From an uncultured Dorea sp. (GTDB lineage Bacteria > Bacillota > Clostridia > Lachnospirales > Lachnospiraceae), in the NCBI GenBank assembly GCA_910577685.1, contig CAJTOH010000005.1, positions 62,001-126,000 on the forward strand: a DNA stretch of 64,000 bases, in the 5' to 3' direction. Below the pieces are notes generated by a model that was not told the origin of the DNA, did not search any database, and worked only from the letters and a program-made list of their open reading frames with translations. Below are positions 7,747 through 17,193 of the stretch, in pieces (positions within the stretch are counted from its first letter, which is position 1; the number at the start of each line of letters is the position of its first letter). The translations under genes were made by a program, and so were the position numbers.

Positions 7747-9144
7747 TTATTCTTGTATCCGAAACTCTAGTTCTTCATCCCCGAGCCGGATTCTGGAACC
7801 GGAGATCAGCCGGCAGGGCGGGTCTTCCGGCCTTAACAGCGTCCCGTCCACAAAGGTTTTATTCTTCGAATGGTTATCCGTAATAAACACCTCTCCATCC
7901 TGCACATATAAGATCGCATGGACCCTCCCCACACATTTATTCCCTGCAATGCATATCTCTGTCGTAGAGGGACTTCTCCCGATTCTTACGCCCGTTCCGA
8001 TAATCTTAAAACATTCGTTCGTACTGATGCGGGTCAGTATATATTCCGGTTCCGGCGCAGAATTTTCCATCCCTATCAAAACCGTATCGTCCTCCTCCGC
8101 ATCCATATACACCGTTTCTCCCCCGTCCTGTATCTCTGCCGGGACCCGGTTCATCTCCACCTTCTGAACAGGGATCGCAATATTCTGTTCCGGGTAATCT
8201 TTCTCCATAGACTGATTGTCACGGATTCCTTCCAGAATCGCCTCCATTTCCGGGATCGTCCCCGGCTCTTTTTTCCATTTTCCCCAGAACCCTTTTTTCT
8301 CTTCCTTCTTCTTCTTCGCTTTTTCGGCTTTTTCAGCCTTCTCAGCGTTATCCTTTTTAGGAAACAACGGCTTCCTCTTTTCCTTTGCCTGCGCCTCTTC
8401 CTCATCCGAATATATAATATCAAGAAATTGCTTCTTCTCCGGAGCTAAGTCCTTTCCCCTCTTAAAAATATTCAGTCTGCCTCTGTCGCCTGACTGGGCC
8501 GGGGTTCCCTGAGTCTGCTTCTTAGACGGATTCCCCGTCTCCTGCGGCTTTACTGCCGAAACGGTCTGCCTTATCTGCTCAGGCTTCTGTAAAAATTTTT
8601 CATTTTTAATCTGTGCAAGCCGGCCTTTCAACGCGCTGATTGAAAATGGATTCAGGCTCCCCAGCAGATTGGACAGCTTCGCAACATAACTGCAGTCCTC
8701 CGCCGGATCATACTGAACTTCAAAAATAAGCTGTTTTAAAAACTTCTCTATAGAAACCTCGCTTCGCACAATGGGCAGCACAACTATATAGACTTTCATT
8801 GAAGACGGATCCACATACATATAATCCAGGTTCCATACATAAGAGGACAAATTGATCATATATTCCTGCGCCAGCATAGCCGTGTCAAGAATTGACTCAA
8901 AAATAGTAAAAAATTTCTTTCGGTTTACCGGTTTCCGGAAATACTCACAAAGACTCTCAAGTCCCGTAATATCATATTTCATATAAAAACAGTCGTCAAT
9001 CTGCACATGGCTTGACGCTGCAACCCCCTCGATTCTATTAATAGAAATCATTTCCAGCGCCGTGCGGTCCATACGGTCGTCTGCCTGCTTCTCATATACC
9101 AGAAATCTCTTATTCCCCTGTTCCTCATATGTAAATGAACACAT
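7747..9144 (-). CDS. DUF6382/FHA-domain protein
   Basis: The 465-aa protein has an N-terminal domain of about 190 residues that resembles DUF6382, a charged Lys/Glu-rich linker (about 200-330), and a C-terminal forkhead-associated domain. In the FHA part GVRIGRSPSTTEICI, GRVHAILY and NHSKNKTFVDG are the conserved Arg, Ser/His and Asn loops that bind phosphothreonine. Proteins of this architecture occur in clostridial Tad clusters. It is flanked by a TPR/WG protein and the PP2C phosphatase in the same operon. It is probably a phospho-dependent adaptor at the cytoplasmic face of the pilus machine; the partner is unknown. Confidence 0.88.
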   Translation of the reverse strand: MCSFTYEEQGNKRFLVYEKQADDRMDRTALEMISINRIEGVAASSHVQIDDCFYMKYDITGLESLCEYFRKPVNRKKFFTIFESILDTAMLAQEYMINLSSYVWNLDYMYVDPSSMKVYIVVLPIVRSEVSIEKFLKQLIFEVQYDPAEDCSYVAKLSNLLGSLNPFSISALKGRLAQIKNEKFLQKPEQIRQTVSAVKPQETGNPSKKQTQGTPAQSGDRGRLNIFKRGKDLAPEKKQFLDIIYSDEEEAQAKEKRKPLFPKKDNAEKAEKAEKAKKKKEEKKGFWGKWKKEPGTIPEMEAILEGIRDNQSMEKDYPEQNIAIPVQKVEMNRVPAEIQDGGETVYMDAEEDDTVLIGMENSAPEPEYILTRISTNECFKIIGTGVRIGRSPSTTEICIAGNKCVGRVHAILYVQDGEVFITDNHSKNKTFVDGTLLRPEDPPCRLISGSRIRLGDEELEFRIQE

Positions 9145-9185
9145 CCTGCTCCTATCCCTCTTTCTTTTTACTTTTCATAAATCTT

Positions 9186-10493
9186 CTATGAAAAAATGTT
9201 CAACTGAATCAATTTCCAAACTTTCTCTTTGTCTTCCTCAATCTGCACGGCCGCAGTTCCCGCCTTTGAAAAATGCGTCGCGGCGCTGAATCGGGGCGTT
9301 ATGATCATATTTCCTTTCGTATCGATATAGCCCCATTTGTCATCTATACAGACTGCAGCCAGACCATTAGAAAACGATTCCGCATCCTCATAGGCGTAAT
9401 CAAGGGCCAGTTCCCCGTCCGTATCCACAAACCCCCATTTTCCGCCGCGGCAAACGGCGGCATAGCCTTCCTCCGTAAATGCCTTAGCATCGTCAAACGA
9501 GAGCTTCCCCTTCTTTTTACCTTTCGTATTAATCAGATAATACCCTTTCTTTTCTTTCACAAAAATTCTTTTCTGCTCCGCGCAAAATCCATTCTCATCC
9601 ACAATAATATCACTGTACTTCTTATCTTCCTTGGCCTTCCCCTCTTTATTTACCAAAACCCATTTTTCATCTATGAAGCCCGCTCCTGTGCCGCCCTTAA
9701 TTCCTGTCAGCCCTTCCCATGAAAATTTACCCGCAGGCTCCATATTTTCATCAAGATAACCGTATCTACCTTCCTTACATGCCGCCGCGCGGTCAGAACT
9801 AATCATTCCAAGCTCCGTATAGCCCTTATCCGGCGCTTTTCGCGTCTGTCCGTCCTCATCTATGTAAATGTATGAGCCGTCCTCTTTCCTGGCTAATGCA
9901 AAACCATCCTCTGAAAACGGATGTATTTCCTCATACTCGCAGGCGATGATTTCCTGCCCCTTAGCGTCCGTAACCCCATAGAGCCCGTCCCTCTTAACCA
10001 CCATGGAATCGTTGACAATCCCGCCCATCTCGTCATAATGACAATACAATTCCTTGTAACTTCCCTTTAGTTTCGCAAACCATTCCTTCGCATTTTCGTT
10101 GTCCGGATAAGACTTAACAAATCCTTCCAGATATTTTACCGCTTTATTTTCATAGTCGTTCTCCAGATAGTAGTCCATCAGAAGATCCAAGGCTTCCGTC
10201 TGTTCTTGATATGCTTCCGCGGTTTTTGCGCAGACTGAGGTAAACTTACTGCTGTTTCCGCTGTTTAGATACGCCTTAGCCATCCTGACCCGAATGTCCG
10301 CGTCATCCGGAAAGTATTCCAATGCCTGCTCATACTCAAGCGCCGCGTCCACATATATTTCCTTCTCTTCAAACTCAGCAGCCTTTTCGATATGCGCTTT
10401 CGCATTTTTCGGTCGGTTCACCATATCAGAGATTGCCGAATACCAGGACAATCCCAGCAAAACCGCGAACATAAGTATGATATATTTCTTCAT
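9186..10493 (-). CDS. TPR and WG-repeat lipid- or membrane-anchored protein
   Basis: The product has an N-terminal hydrophobic segment (MKKYIILMFAVLLGLSWYS), then tetratricopeptide-like helices (about residues 30-150, for example AAEFEEKEIYVDAALEYEQA), and then WG repeats such as GKWGFVDTDGE and DKWGYIDTKGN (about 170-425). WG repeats form beta-rich scaffolds of unknown ligand. The anchor suggests an extracytoplasmic location. It starts 8 bp after the prepilin peptidase stop, so it belongs to the Tad operon and may be an accessory assembly factor. The ATG at 10493 is taken; a TTG at 10511 overlaps the upstream gene. Confidence 0.85.
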   Translation of the reverse strand: MKKYIILMFAVLLGLSWYSAISDMVNRPKNAKAHIEKAAEFEEKEIYVDAALEYEQALEYFPDDADIRVRMAKAYLNSGNSSKFTSVCAKTAEAYQEQTEALDLLMDYYLENDYENKAVKYLEGFVKSYPDNENAKEWFAKLKGSYKELYCHYDEMGGIVNDSMVVKRDGLYGVTDAKGQEIIACEYEEIHPFSEDGFALARKEDGSYIYIDEDGQTRKAPDKGYTELGMISSDRAAACKEGRYGYLDENMEPAGKFSWEGLTGIKGGTGAGFIDEKWVLVNKEGKAKEDKKYSDIIVDENGFCAEQKRIFVKEKKGYYLINTKGKKKGKLSFDDAKAFTEEGYAAVCRGGKWGFVDTDGELALDYAYEDAESFSNGLAAVCIDDKWGYIDTKGNMIITPRFSAATHFSKAGTAAVQIEEDKEKVWKLIQLNIFS

Positions 10494-10500
10494 CTGTACG

Positions 10501-11055
10501 TTACATACCAAGTGCCATTGTCAGTATCGTTCCGACAAAAATAAACGGGGCAAACGGTATCTCCTCCTTTAACTTTATTTTCTTAAACAGCAGCATCGTA
10601 ATACTATAGACGGCCCCCGCCATGACCGAGAGAAACGCGGCCGCCATAATACTGCCGTTTCCTACATAGAACCCGATTACCGCAAACAGCTTTACATCTC
10701 CCATTCCTACGCCGCCTTTGGAAATAAAATGTGCCAGCAGGAAGATTCCTCCTCCGATCAGCGCCCCAAAGACTGAAGAAATTAATATAGCCATTCCAAG
10801 CTCCGGGACAGCCAGCCATTCCGGTAACAGGATCATCACTCTTACTGCCAGCAATATTTTTAAAATCTTATTGGGTATGCGTTTACTCCTTTGGTCTATC
10901 CATGCAATCTGAAACAAAGCCATAACTAAGATTAGATAACGGCATATCTTCCATATACTATAGGAAAATACGATCCCTTCCGCCGCAAGACCGATACCTG
11001 CCGCCAGCGTAAGAATGAAAAATACCCTGAACTTTTTATTCTGCCATTGCTCCAT
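10501..11055 (-). CDS. A24-family prepilin peptidase (TadV/CpaA-like)
   Basis: The protein of about 184 aa is a polytopic membrane aspartyl protease. The two active-site Asp residues are in AWIDQRSKRIPNK and GMGDVKLFAVIG, the second being the diagnostic GxGDxK motif. It lacks the N-terminal methylase domain, as in TadV/CpaA enzymes that cleave Flp prepilins and TadE/F pseudopilins. The ATG at 11055 follows AGGGATGG; an upstream in-frame start at 11112 would overlap the TadE-like gene. Position within the pilus operon supports the role. Confidence 0.9.
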   Translation of the reverse strand: MEQWQNKKFRVFFILTLAAGIGLAAEGIVFSYSIWKICRYLILVMALFQIAWIDQRSKRIPNKILKILLAVRVMILLPEWLAVPELGMAILISSVFGALIGGGIFLLAHFISKGGVGMGDVKLFAVIGFYVGNGSIMAAAFLSVMAGAVYSITMLLFKKIKLKEEIPFAPFIFVGTILTMALGM

Positions 11056-11087
11056 GCTTCTCTTCCATCCCTCTTTTTGCCGCGTCT

Positions 11088-11753
11088 CTACCAAATTAGT
11101 GTAGACGCACATTGACAGAACTCATGCTGTCCGAAATCAAAATCCGGAAAAAGGATATTTTTCATCGTATAAGTAACCACAATCTGAATATTCCCCTTTC
11201 CTCCAGTATTGGAAATCCATTCGGACTTGGAGAAGTCCAGTCCTGACATCCCGCCTACTATCCCTATATTTTCCAAAAATTCGTCCGGATCATCCGATAT
11301 AAGAGAAAGCTCATTCTCAATATTTTCCTCTGTCAACCTGCTTACAATCGCCGTCATAACCGCCTGTTGGCCCTTGCTCTTTGCCAGACTGAACACGCCT
11401 TCCACCAGACCGTTCATATCGCTTACGGCGTTAATAAATCCCTCGACGGAGCCGGCCGCCTCCTCTACCGTCACCACAAACTCCTCGCTTTTTCCGTTCG
11501 TCTCCTGCATCCTCTCGCTAATCCCGGCTTTTGTCAGCACATAGCTATAGGTTGAAATCTGCTTTCCCGTCTGTGTAACCGCATGATGGATCAGCATCTC
11601 CGCCTGAACAAACCTCGCGGCATTGATCAGCGTACAAAAAGCCATGATAAACGGAATCAAAAACAAAAGGGCCTCTACTGTCAGGGAACCTTTTAAGTCC
11701 TCTTCCCTCTTCTTATTAAAAATGCCTTTTAAAAATACTTCTCTGCTTAACAT
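11088..11753 (-). CDS. TadE-like pseudopilin
   Basis: The 221-aa protein has a positively charged N-terminus followed by GSLTVEALLFLIPFIMAFC, a class III prepilin-type segment with the Glu of the TVEA motif and a single hydrophobic helix. The remaining 160 residues are predicted soluble. TadE-like minor pilins are processed by the adjacent A24 peptidase and prime Flp pilus assembly. A GGGGTGG site precedes the ATG. It follows the DUF5702 gene with about 10 bp between them. Confidence 0.85.
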   Translation of the reverse strand: MLSREVFLKGIFNKKREEDLKGSLTVEALLFLIPFIMAFCTLINAARFVQAEMLIHHAVTQTGKQISTYSYVLTKAGISERMQETNGKSEEFVVTVEEAAGSVEGFINAVSDMNGLVEGVFSLAKSKGQQAVMTAIVSRLTEENIENELSLISDDPDEFLENIGIVGGMSGLDFSKSEWISNTGGKGNIQIVVTYTMKNILFPDFDFGQHEFCQCASTLIW

Positions 11754-11763
11754 CTTCCACCCC

Positions 11764-14439
11764 TCAATAGCCCAATATGCTCTGATAAGAAATGGTATAC
11801 GTATCGTCCGGGAATCCCCATGCGCCGTTTCCTCCGAAATCCGAGATCTTCCTCATAAACGTCGTCCGGGAACTGACCTTCGCCTGAACGGACACCATAG
11901 TATATCCTTGAAACAAATCTATATCCGGCGTATTCACCTGAATACAATCGGCAATCCGTCCAAGAATACCCACCTCATTTCCGGCTACCATGGACACATT
12001 GAGAAATACCCGCAGATATTCCGAGTAATCAAATGTCACTCCTTTTGTATTATCCCCGGTCTTTCCGCTGTCTGCCGGAAATGTGGCCCAAGTCTTCGCA
12101 TTTTTAAAGATAGTGATTCCATACCCTTTCTTAATCTTCGAGATGTCGTCGAGAGACTCCACCCCGGCAAAACCGAGTTTAATAATAATCTTTACGATGG
12201 GCTTAAGATAAGGTGCCGCCCCCGTAATGGCAAGGGCCGCAGCTTCCGCCACGCCGTTAATCGCATCGTTGGTAAAAGCGAAAAATGAATTAAAAAGCAG
12301 CCGAATTCCGAATATCATCATAACCGTATTCTTTACATTCGTCTTTGATTGGTCTTTACCCCATAGGATGTATTCCCCTTCCGCCCGGTATGCTTTATGG
12401 TTCGGCTCCTTGAGCGTATAGCCGCTGATGCTGACTATATCTTCCTCGGCTCTGGCTTCTCCGTCTTTCATATTCACCGTGTAATAGGAAAACATCTGCA
12501 TTGCATACTCTGCAATATACAGATTCTCAAGGCCTTTTTCCACAATCCTGTCCAAAGCGTCCAAAAAGGAGGTCGCCTCCTTGATAGCATCTTTGAACTT
12601 CGCAACCACGTTCTTTCGGTTCCGGTCTACGCCGCCGTCTCCGTTCAGATCCGTCAGACTGTCCCTCGCCTGTGAAGCGCTGCTTTCCGCCCGGGCAGAC
12701 GGCCGTTCTCCTATATCGGCCCAGTTAAAAGAAAGGCTGTCGTCTTCTTTGCCGGCTTCGTCTCCCGCCTGTTTACTCTGTTCCAATTTATTGTTCGCTT
12801 TATCCTTTTCCTGCTGTGATTCCGTGTCCTGTTTCTCCTCACAGTACTCTTTAAGCTTGATATAGAAGGGATAGTTCTCAATCTGTATCTTGGTATAGCT
12901 GTAAGCTCCCGGCGAATGTTCATAGTTGGCAGAATATTCTCCTCTTACTCTTTCTAAGTCAGAATACCTTGCTTCCACTCCGGACACGGAAGCTTTTGCC
13001 TTACTCTTATACTTTTCTATCTGTGTATCAGGCTGTACCTTTGCAATAGACTGCTTGAAAAACTTCTCCTTCTCAAGCGTCTCCTTCCATTCTTTAAAAA
13101 ATTTTTTGTCCTGCTGTACGGCGCTCATGAGTTTCTCCAACTCTTTTAAATCGGACTTCCCGTTATTCGCAAAAAACTGACCGTACTCTTCTACCTCTTC
13201 CTCCATCCCCTCCGTATCTTTTCCCGCCGCTTTCAATTCGCTGTTCTTGCCTTCCCATACGGAATATTTCTCCATTGCCGCTTTTATCTTTTTCTCTACT
13301 TTTTTTAGCCTGCCGTCAGCAGTATTTGACGCATCCTCCGCCGACTTAGCTAAATTCCAATACATACTCAGCGCGTTGGAATGACTGTCGACCTTCTCTT
13401 TGGCCATAGAGAGCAAGGTATCGGGATAGCCTGCAATCCGCCTTACCTGTGTATGGTAATCTTCAACCAGCTCTTCAAGTTCTTTCCGCTCCGTGTCATC
13501 CTTCTCTGCAGGGTCCTCTTCCCCCTCGTCTTCCGTCTCTTTCTCTGCCTGTTCTTCATCATAATCCTGAAGAAGCCTGTTTATCCCTCCCAGAGACTCG
13601 ATGGTATTCTTGTAATACATACAACTGATATAACCGTCGTACGTCCTCTGGTCGCCGGGGGCCGACAGATTCACTTTTTCCGCCAGATAGACAAACATTT
13701 TCACCGATTCACGGATATTCGACTCAGATTGGGATAACTTATCCCGGTAGTTCTGAGCCGCCGCCCACATCAATAAGCTCCTTGACACCTCTTGCTTATA
13801 ATCTTTTTCCGTATTCGACAGCTCACGTTCCACATCGCTTTCATGAAAAGAATTAATTTTCTCATTCAGCGCCTCCAGCGCTTCCTTCGCCTCCTGAAAG
13901 GCATCCTGACATTCTTCCATGGCCACGCCGAAATCCATCTCCGCTTCCATGGCTTCCGCCATCAGCTTGGTATCTTTTAGTTCTTTGACTTTTTCAACTA
14001 CCAGTTCCGTCAGACACACGGGCGCACGGTACTTCATATATTCAAGGATCTGCTGCTTCTCAACCTCCGTACGGTAAATCTCTGAGCCGGCTGCGTTAAG
14101 AACCTCAAAGCTTTTGGCCGTCAAATCCAGAATCTTATCATAATCCTCGGTCCCCGATATACCGGTTCCATTTAAAGAAGCATTAAAATACTTCTCTAAA
14201 TCTTGTTTCATGGACGCCGGCGTCTTGTCCATTACCAACAGCCCATACTCGTCATGCAGCTTCTCATTATACTGAGCCAGCGCCGCATTCATCGTCATCT
14301 CCCCGGCGTCCGAAATCACAGCCTTTGACATATAGATACGGGAAGCGTCTGTTGTCAGACCTCCTATCATTAGTACGGGAAGAAGTATTAACGTTAAAAA
14401 TACAGATATGGTTCCCTTATTTTTATAGAAAATATTCAA
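11764..14439 (-). CDS. DUF5702 TadG-like pilus assembly protein
   Basis: The 891-aa protein begins with a short cytoplasmic tail and one transmembrane helix (GTISVFLTLILLPVLMIG), then a large extracytoplasmic part with a long, charged, probably coiled-coil middle (about residues 180-560) and a conserved C-terminal domain. N-terminus and size match DUF5702 proteins found with clostridial Tad clusters, analogous to TadG. It begins at a TTG with GGGAGG seven bases upstream. It is the largest gene of the operon and lies between two TadE-like genes, so it probably forms the outer scaffold or tip of the pilus. No catalytic motif is seen. Confidence 0.82.
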   Translation of the reverse strand: MNIFYKNKGTISVFLTLILLPVLMIGGLTTDASRIYMSKAVISDAGEMTMNAALAQYNEKLHDEYGLLVMDKTPASMKQDLEKYFNASLNGTGISGTEDYDKILDLTAKSFEVLNAAGSEIYRTEVEKQQILEYMKYRAPVCLTELVVEKVKELKDTKLMAEAMEAEMDFGVAMEECQDAFQEAKEALEALNEKINSFHESDVERELSNTEKDYKQEVSRSLLMWAAAQNYRDKLSQSESNIRESVKMFVYLAEKVNLSAPGDQRTYDGYISCMYYKNTIESLGGINRLLQDYDEEQAEKETEDEGEEDPAEKDDTERKELEELVEDYHTQVRRIAGYPDTLLSMAKEKVDSHSNALSMYWNLAKSAEDASNTADGRLKKVEKKIKAAMEKYSVWEGKNSELKAAGKDTEGMEEEVEEYGQFFANNGKSDLKELEKLMSAVQQDKKFFKEWKETLEKEKFFKQSIAKVQPDTQIEKYKSKAKASVSGVEARYSDLERVRGEYSANYEHSPGAYSYTKIQIENYPFYIKLKEYCEEKQDTESQQEKDKANNKLEQSKQAGDEAGKEDDSLSFNWADIGERPSARAESSASQARDSLTDLNGDGGVDRNRKNVVAKFKDAIKEATSFLDALDRIVEKGLENLYIAEYAMQMFSYYTVNMKDGEARAEEDIVSISGYTLKEPNHKAYRAEGEYILWGKDQSKTNVKNTVMMIFGIRLLFNSFFAFTNDAINGVAEAAALAITGAAPYLKPIVKIIIKLGFAGVESLDDISKIKKGYGITIFKNAKTWATFPADSGKTGDNTKGVTFDYSEYLRVFLNVSMVAGNEVGILGRIADCIQVNTPDIDLFQGYTMVSVQAKVSSRTTFMRKISDFGGNGAWGFPDDTYTISYQSILGY

Positions 14440-14458
14440 CTTCTTTCCTCCCTGCCCG

Positions 14459-15154
14459 TCACAGTATTACATCGAGAATTTTATTTGTTTTCTCCCAAAA
14501 CTCATTATAATTGTCCGCAAGACCTAACTTCTTCATCACATAGTCGATAAAATCCGCCGCCAAATCTACGTTTCTCACAAATTCGCCGGGATTCACGGAA
14601 TAGCTGTAGGCCGCAGCTTTTATCGTCGTGCTCCTGTCATAACCCAGATACCGCAGAACCCCCGGGATTGGAAAGGAATGGGTAATGGTCACTTTGATCT
14701 CCGTTCCCAAAAATCCTCTGTCCACCTCAATTTCAGGGCTGCTGATCCTTCCAAGCGCGATCAATGCAGATTCGCCTGCCATATCCGCGAACCGCGAGGA
14801 ATAGTCCGGACTTGTACCCCCTGAAAAAAATCTGCCTATTCCCCGATACAGATCCTTAAGCCTTGTATGGTAAGCCTCGTAATATGCGGTTATTTTATCC
14901 TCGGAGGGCATATTCCCGTCCCCCCACGAAAAGTCGATCTCTTTACCGCTTCCCATGCGGAATTCCCCGTATCCTAAGTACGCCTCTTCTCTGGACGCCA
15001 CCGCCGCCGCTTTCTGTGCCTGAAACATCAACATATATTCCTGCATGTTGAATACCGCAAGATAAATGGGCGCCATCACAGTACAAATAACCAGCGGCAT
15101 ATAGAGCGCCGCCTCGACCATGATGGCGCCGTTTTCATTTTTTTGTTTTTTCAT
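14459..15154 (-). CDS. TadE-family minor pilin
   Basis: The protein (231 aa from the ATG at 15154) has the TadE pattern near the N-terminus: NGAIMVEAALYMPLVICTV, a prepilin-like site followed by a hydrophobic helix with the invariant Glu. The rest is extracytoplasmic. It begins 13 bp after the Flp-like pilin stop. An in-frame TTG at 15175 would overlap the pilin gene and is not preferred, although the ribosome binding site of the ATG is weak, which fits translational coupling. It is a probable minor pilin of the Tad machine. Confidence 0.83.
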   Translation of the reverse strand: MKKQKNENGAIMVEAALYMPLVICTVMAPIYLAVFNMQEYMLMFQAQKAAAVASREEAYLGYGEFRMGSGKEIDFSWGDGNMPSEDKITAYYEAYHTRLKDLYRGIGRFFSGGTSPDYSSRFADMAGESALIALGRISSPEIEVDRGFLGTEIKVTITHSFPIPGVLRYLGYDRSTTIKAAAYSYSVNPGEFVRNVDLAADFIDYVMKKLGLADNYNEFWEKTNKILDVIL

Positions 15155-15167
15155 ATGATTATCTATG

Positions 15168-15416
15168 CTACCCAATAAATTCCGTCAATTTTTCCATGAT
15201 TTTTGTCACGGCCTCCATCAGCGAAGTCCGGAAGACTCCTGCCACCGCGATTATAATCACAATGAGTACGATAACGGCTACCATATTGGAATCGCCTTCC
15301 TCATCCTCCGCAAACTTTGTGATAAACTTATCCTTCCATGTCCGGTATGCGCACTCCAGCCGGTCTGTTACCTCTAGCTCCCATGTTAAACGTACATTCT
15401 CTAATTTTTCTCTCAT
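15168..15416 (-). CDS. Flp1-like major pilin candidate
   Basis: The 82-aa protein has a charged N-terminal half and a single C-terminal hydrophobic helix (NMVAVIVLIVIIIAVAGVF), as in clostridial Flp1-type pilins. A possible cleavage site is EDEEG/DSN, but the Glu usually found at +5 of mature type IV pilins is absent. The ATG at 15416 has GGGAGAAG upstream; an earlier ATG at 15437 sits inside the 44-bp repeat and is less likely. Its place after the TadC-like gene and before TadE is the usual one for the pilin. Confidence 0.8.
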   Translation of the reverse strand: MREKLENVRLTWELEVTDRLECAYRTWKDKFITKFAEDEEGDSNMVAVIVLIVIIIAVAGVFRTSLMEAVTKIMEKLTEFIG

Positions 15417-15430
15417 TGTCTCTTCTCCCT

Positions 15431-15518
15431 TTTTCATATATTTTAAGTCAACTGGTTTCCCGTTTGCTTACAAATTTTCATATATTTTAAGTCAACCGGT
15501 TTCCCATTTGCTTACAAA
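15431..15518. repeat. 44-bp tandem duplication upstream of the pilin gene
   Basis: Two adjacent 44-bp copies (15431-15474 and 15475-15518) differ at only two positions. The second overlaps the stop codon of the TadC-like gene and the first ends just before the pilin ribosome binding site. A recent tandem duplication lengthened this leader. It could affect pilin translation or RNA processing. Confidence 0.9.
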
Positions 15519-16381
15519 CTCATTCCCAAAAATGCCGGTACCATGACCATAATCAGAATCCCGATAAAAATCATCGTCGTAGGTATTAACAGTTTTGATT
15601 TGGCCGCCTCTCCCTTCCGCTTCACCAGATGCTTCTTTTCTTCCCACATCTCGTCCGACAGTTCTTTCAGGAAATATGACATCTCCGCGTTCCCCTTCTG
15701 CATATTCTGAATCATCGTAGAGGTGAACCTTCGAATCTGCTTAATCGAGCATCTCTCGGCAAAATTCCTATAAGCGTCTATCTCTGCAACCCCGTTTTGC
15801 ACCTCCTGCACCATATCCTGCATTTCTCTATAAAGCGCACGCTGTCCTCCGTCGGCAGCCTTCTTCCAAGCCTCGCGCACAACCATTCCGGAATTAACAA
15901 GCAGCGTCAGCTTTGAAAGCATCTGGGGCATATCTGCCAGCAGTTCGTCCCGCCGCTCTTCCAACTTATCATTCATCAGCTCTTCTACATACCACATAAG
16001 CAGACCGGCCAGTACAATTCCCATAAGTACCGCCAGAAATGAGTTGCCCAGGGCTCCCAGCAGCGTCAGTAATACGAGAACCGTAAACCCATAGGTCCAC
16101 TTGGCCCCGTTGATTACATAAAAATAATACTCCGCATATCTTTTTCCCTGTACTTCGGCAATTTCTTTGATTCTTTTTCTCGCGCTTTTACTCTTGCTGT
16201 TAATGTTAAATATCTTCATTAACGCAAATCCTACGCAAAATAACTCCGGATACTTATACCGATTCGGGTCGATCGTCCGTATCATCGACTCATAAGCTTT
16301 CTCATATCTTACCGCCAATATGCTCCATAAGAGTACCAGCCCCGTCGCAAGTACCAGAACTGCGATTCTGCCTGTATCCAT
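15512..16381 (-). CDS. tadC: type II secretion F-family membrane protein (TadC-like)
   Basis: The 289-aa protein has an N-terminal membrane helix, a central pair of helices (about 95-130), a cytoplasmic T2SSF domain with MLSKLTLLVNSGMVVREAW and a C-terminal helix. This is the TadC pattern; TadB and TadC form the inner-membrane platform turned by the CpaF/TadA ATPase. It follows the TadB-like gene by 12 bp. The assignment of TadC rather than TadB rests on order and on the C-terminal GMSL end, so the letter could be swapped. Confidence 0.85.
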   Translation of the reverse strand: MDTGRIAVLVLATGLVLLWSILAVRYEKAYESMIRTIDPNRYKYPELFCVGFALMKIFNINSKSKSARKRIKEIAEVQGKRYAEYYFYVINGAKWTYGFTVLVLLTLLGALGNSFLAVLMGIVLAGLLMWYVEELMNDKLEERRDELLADMPQMLSKLTLLVNSGMVVREAWKKAADGGQRALYREMQDMVQEVQNGVAEIDAYRNFAERCSIKQIRRFTSTMIQNMQKGNAEMSYFLKELSDEMWEEKKHLVKRKGEAAKSKLLIPTTMIFIGILIMVMVPAFLGMSL

Positions 16382-16393
16382 AACAATCCCACC

Positions 16394-17191
16394 TTAGATC
16401 TTGATATCTATAATCTTCCTTCCCATTATGTATGCAAGTATAAATATACCTATACAGATTAACTTGACAAGAATGGCAAGAAGCGTATTCGAACCCGCCA
16501 TTGCGTTTCCTAATCCCCTCAGCATCACCACCACGATTACAGGCATAACCATCATAATGTTCAGCTCATTCTTAGCGCCGGAAATCATAGTCTCAATCTC
16601 CATCTCTACTTCAATCTTATCGTTTATAATCTCTCTTGTCTCCGATACGATTCTCTTCAAGTCGCCGCCCTGACGATTACAGATTTCGAATACATTTGCA
16701 AAGCTCATAATATCATCCAGACTGCTTCTTCTTGCAAAATCAAGCAGAAGCTCTTCTATATTAATGTTGTTTTTTAATCCGGCGCTGATTATCTGAACTT
16801 CGTGGACGATATCCGCATCTTCTCCATAGATGGAAACCATATCGCCGGCTGCGTCTCTGAATGACTCCACCGTATTCTGCCCTGCGGAATAGGATGAGGT
16901 CAGCGATTCCAGCAGATCCTTAAACTGTGTGCGCAGTTCATTGATCTGTTTCCTTTTCTTGTATTCGCGATAGTGCTTCGGCAAGATCTTCCCGCACACC
17001 AAGCCTCCCGCGCAAGATACGATCAGATTGTCGAAAAATGCAAACAGCACGCCAAAGGCTCCCGCAAAGCCTAAGGCACAGGCAATCAGGAAATCCTTCT
17101 TCGTCATATGATAGACGTGGTAATCTTTTCCGTCTCCCAAAAGTCCCCGCATTTCTACGTACTCTTCTATCTCTTTTTTCTTTCGGCCCAT
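16394..17191 (-). CDS. tadB: type II secretion F-family membrane protein (TadB-like)
   Basis: The 265-aa protein has two early membrane helices (FLIACALGFAGAFGVLFAFF and a following short one), a cytoplasmic T2SSF domain (about 85-205, with SLTSSYSAGQNTVESF and SFANVFEICNRQGGDL) and C-terminal helices. It is a platform protein of the Tad pilus. It starts 2 bp after the CpaF ATPase gene, consistent with coupled translation and with the two proteins acting together. Confidence 0.87.
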   Translation of the reverse strand: MGRKKKEIEEYVEMRGLLGDGKDYHVYHMTKKDFLIACALGFAGAFGVLFAFFDNLIVSCAGGLVCGKILPKHYREYKKRKQINELRTQFKDLLESLTSSYSAGQNTVESFRDAAGDMVSIYGEDADIVHEVQIISAGLKNNINIEELLLDFARRSSLDDIMSFANVFEICNRQGGDLKRIVSETREIINDKIEVEMEIETMISGAKNELNIMMVMPVIVVVMLRGLGNAMAGSNTLLAILVKLICIGIFILAYIMGRKIIDIKI

Positions 17192-17193
17192 AG

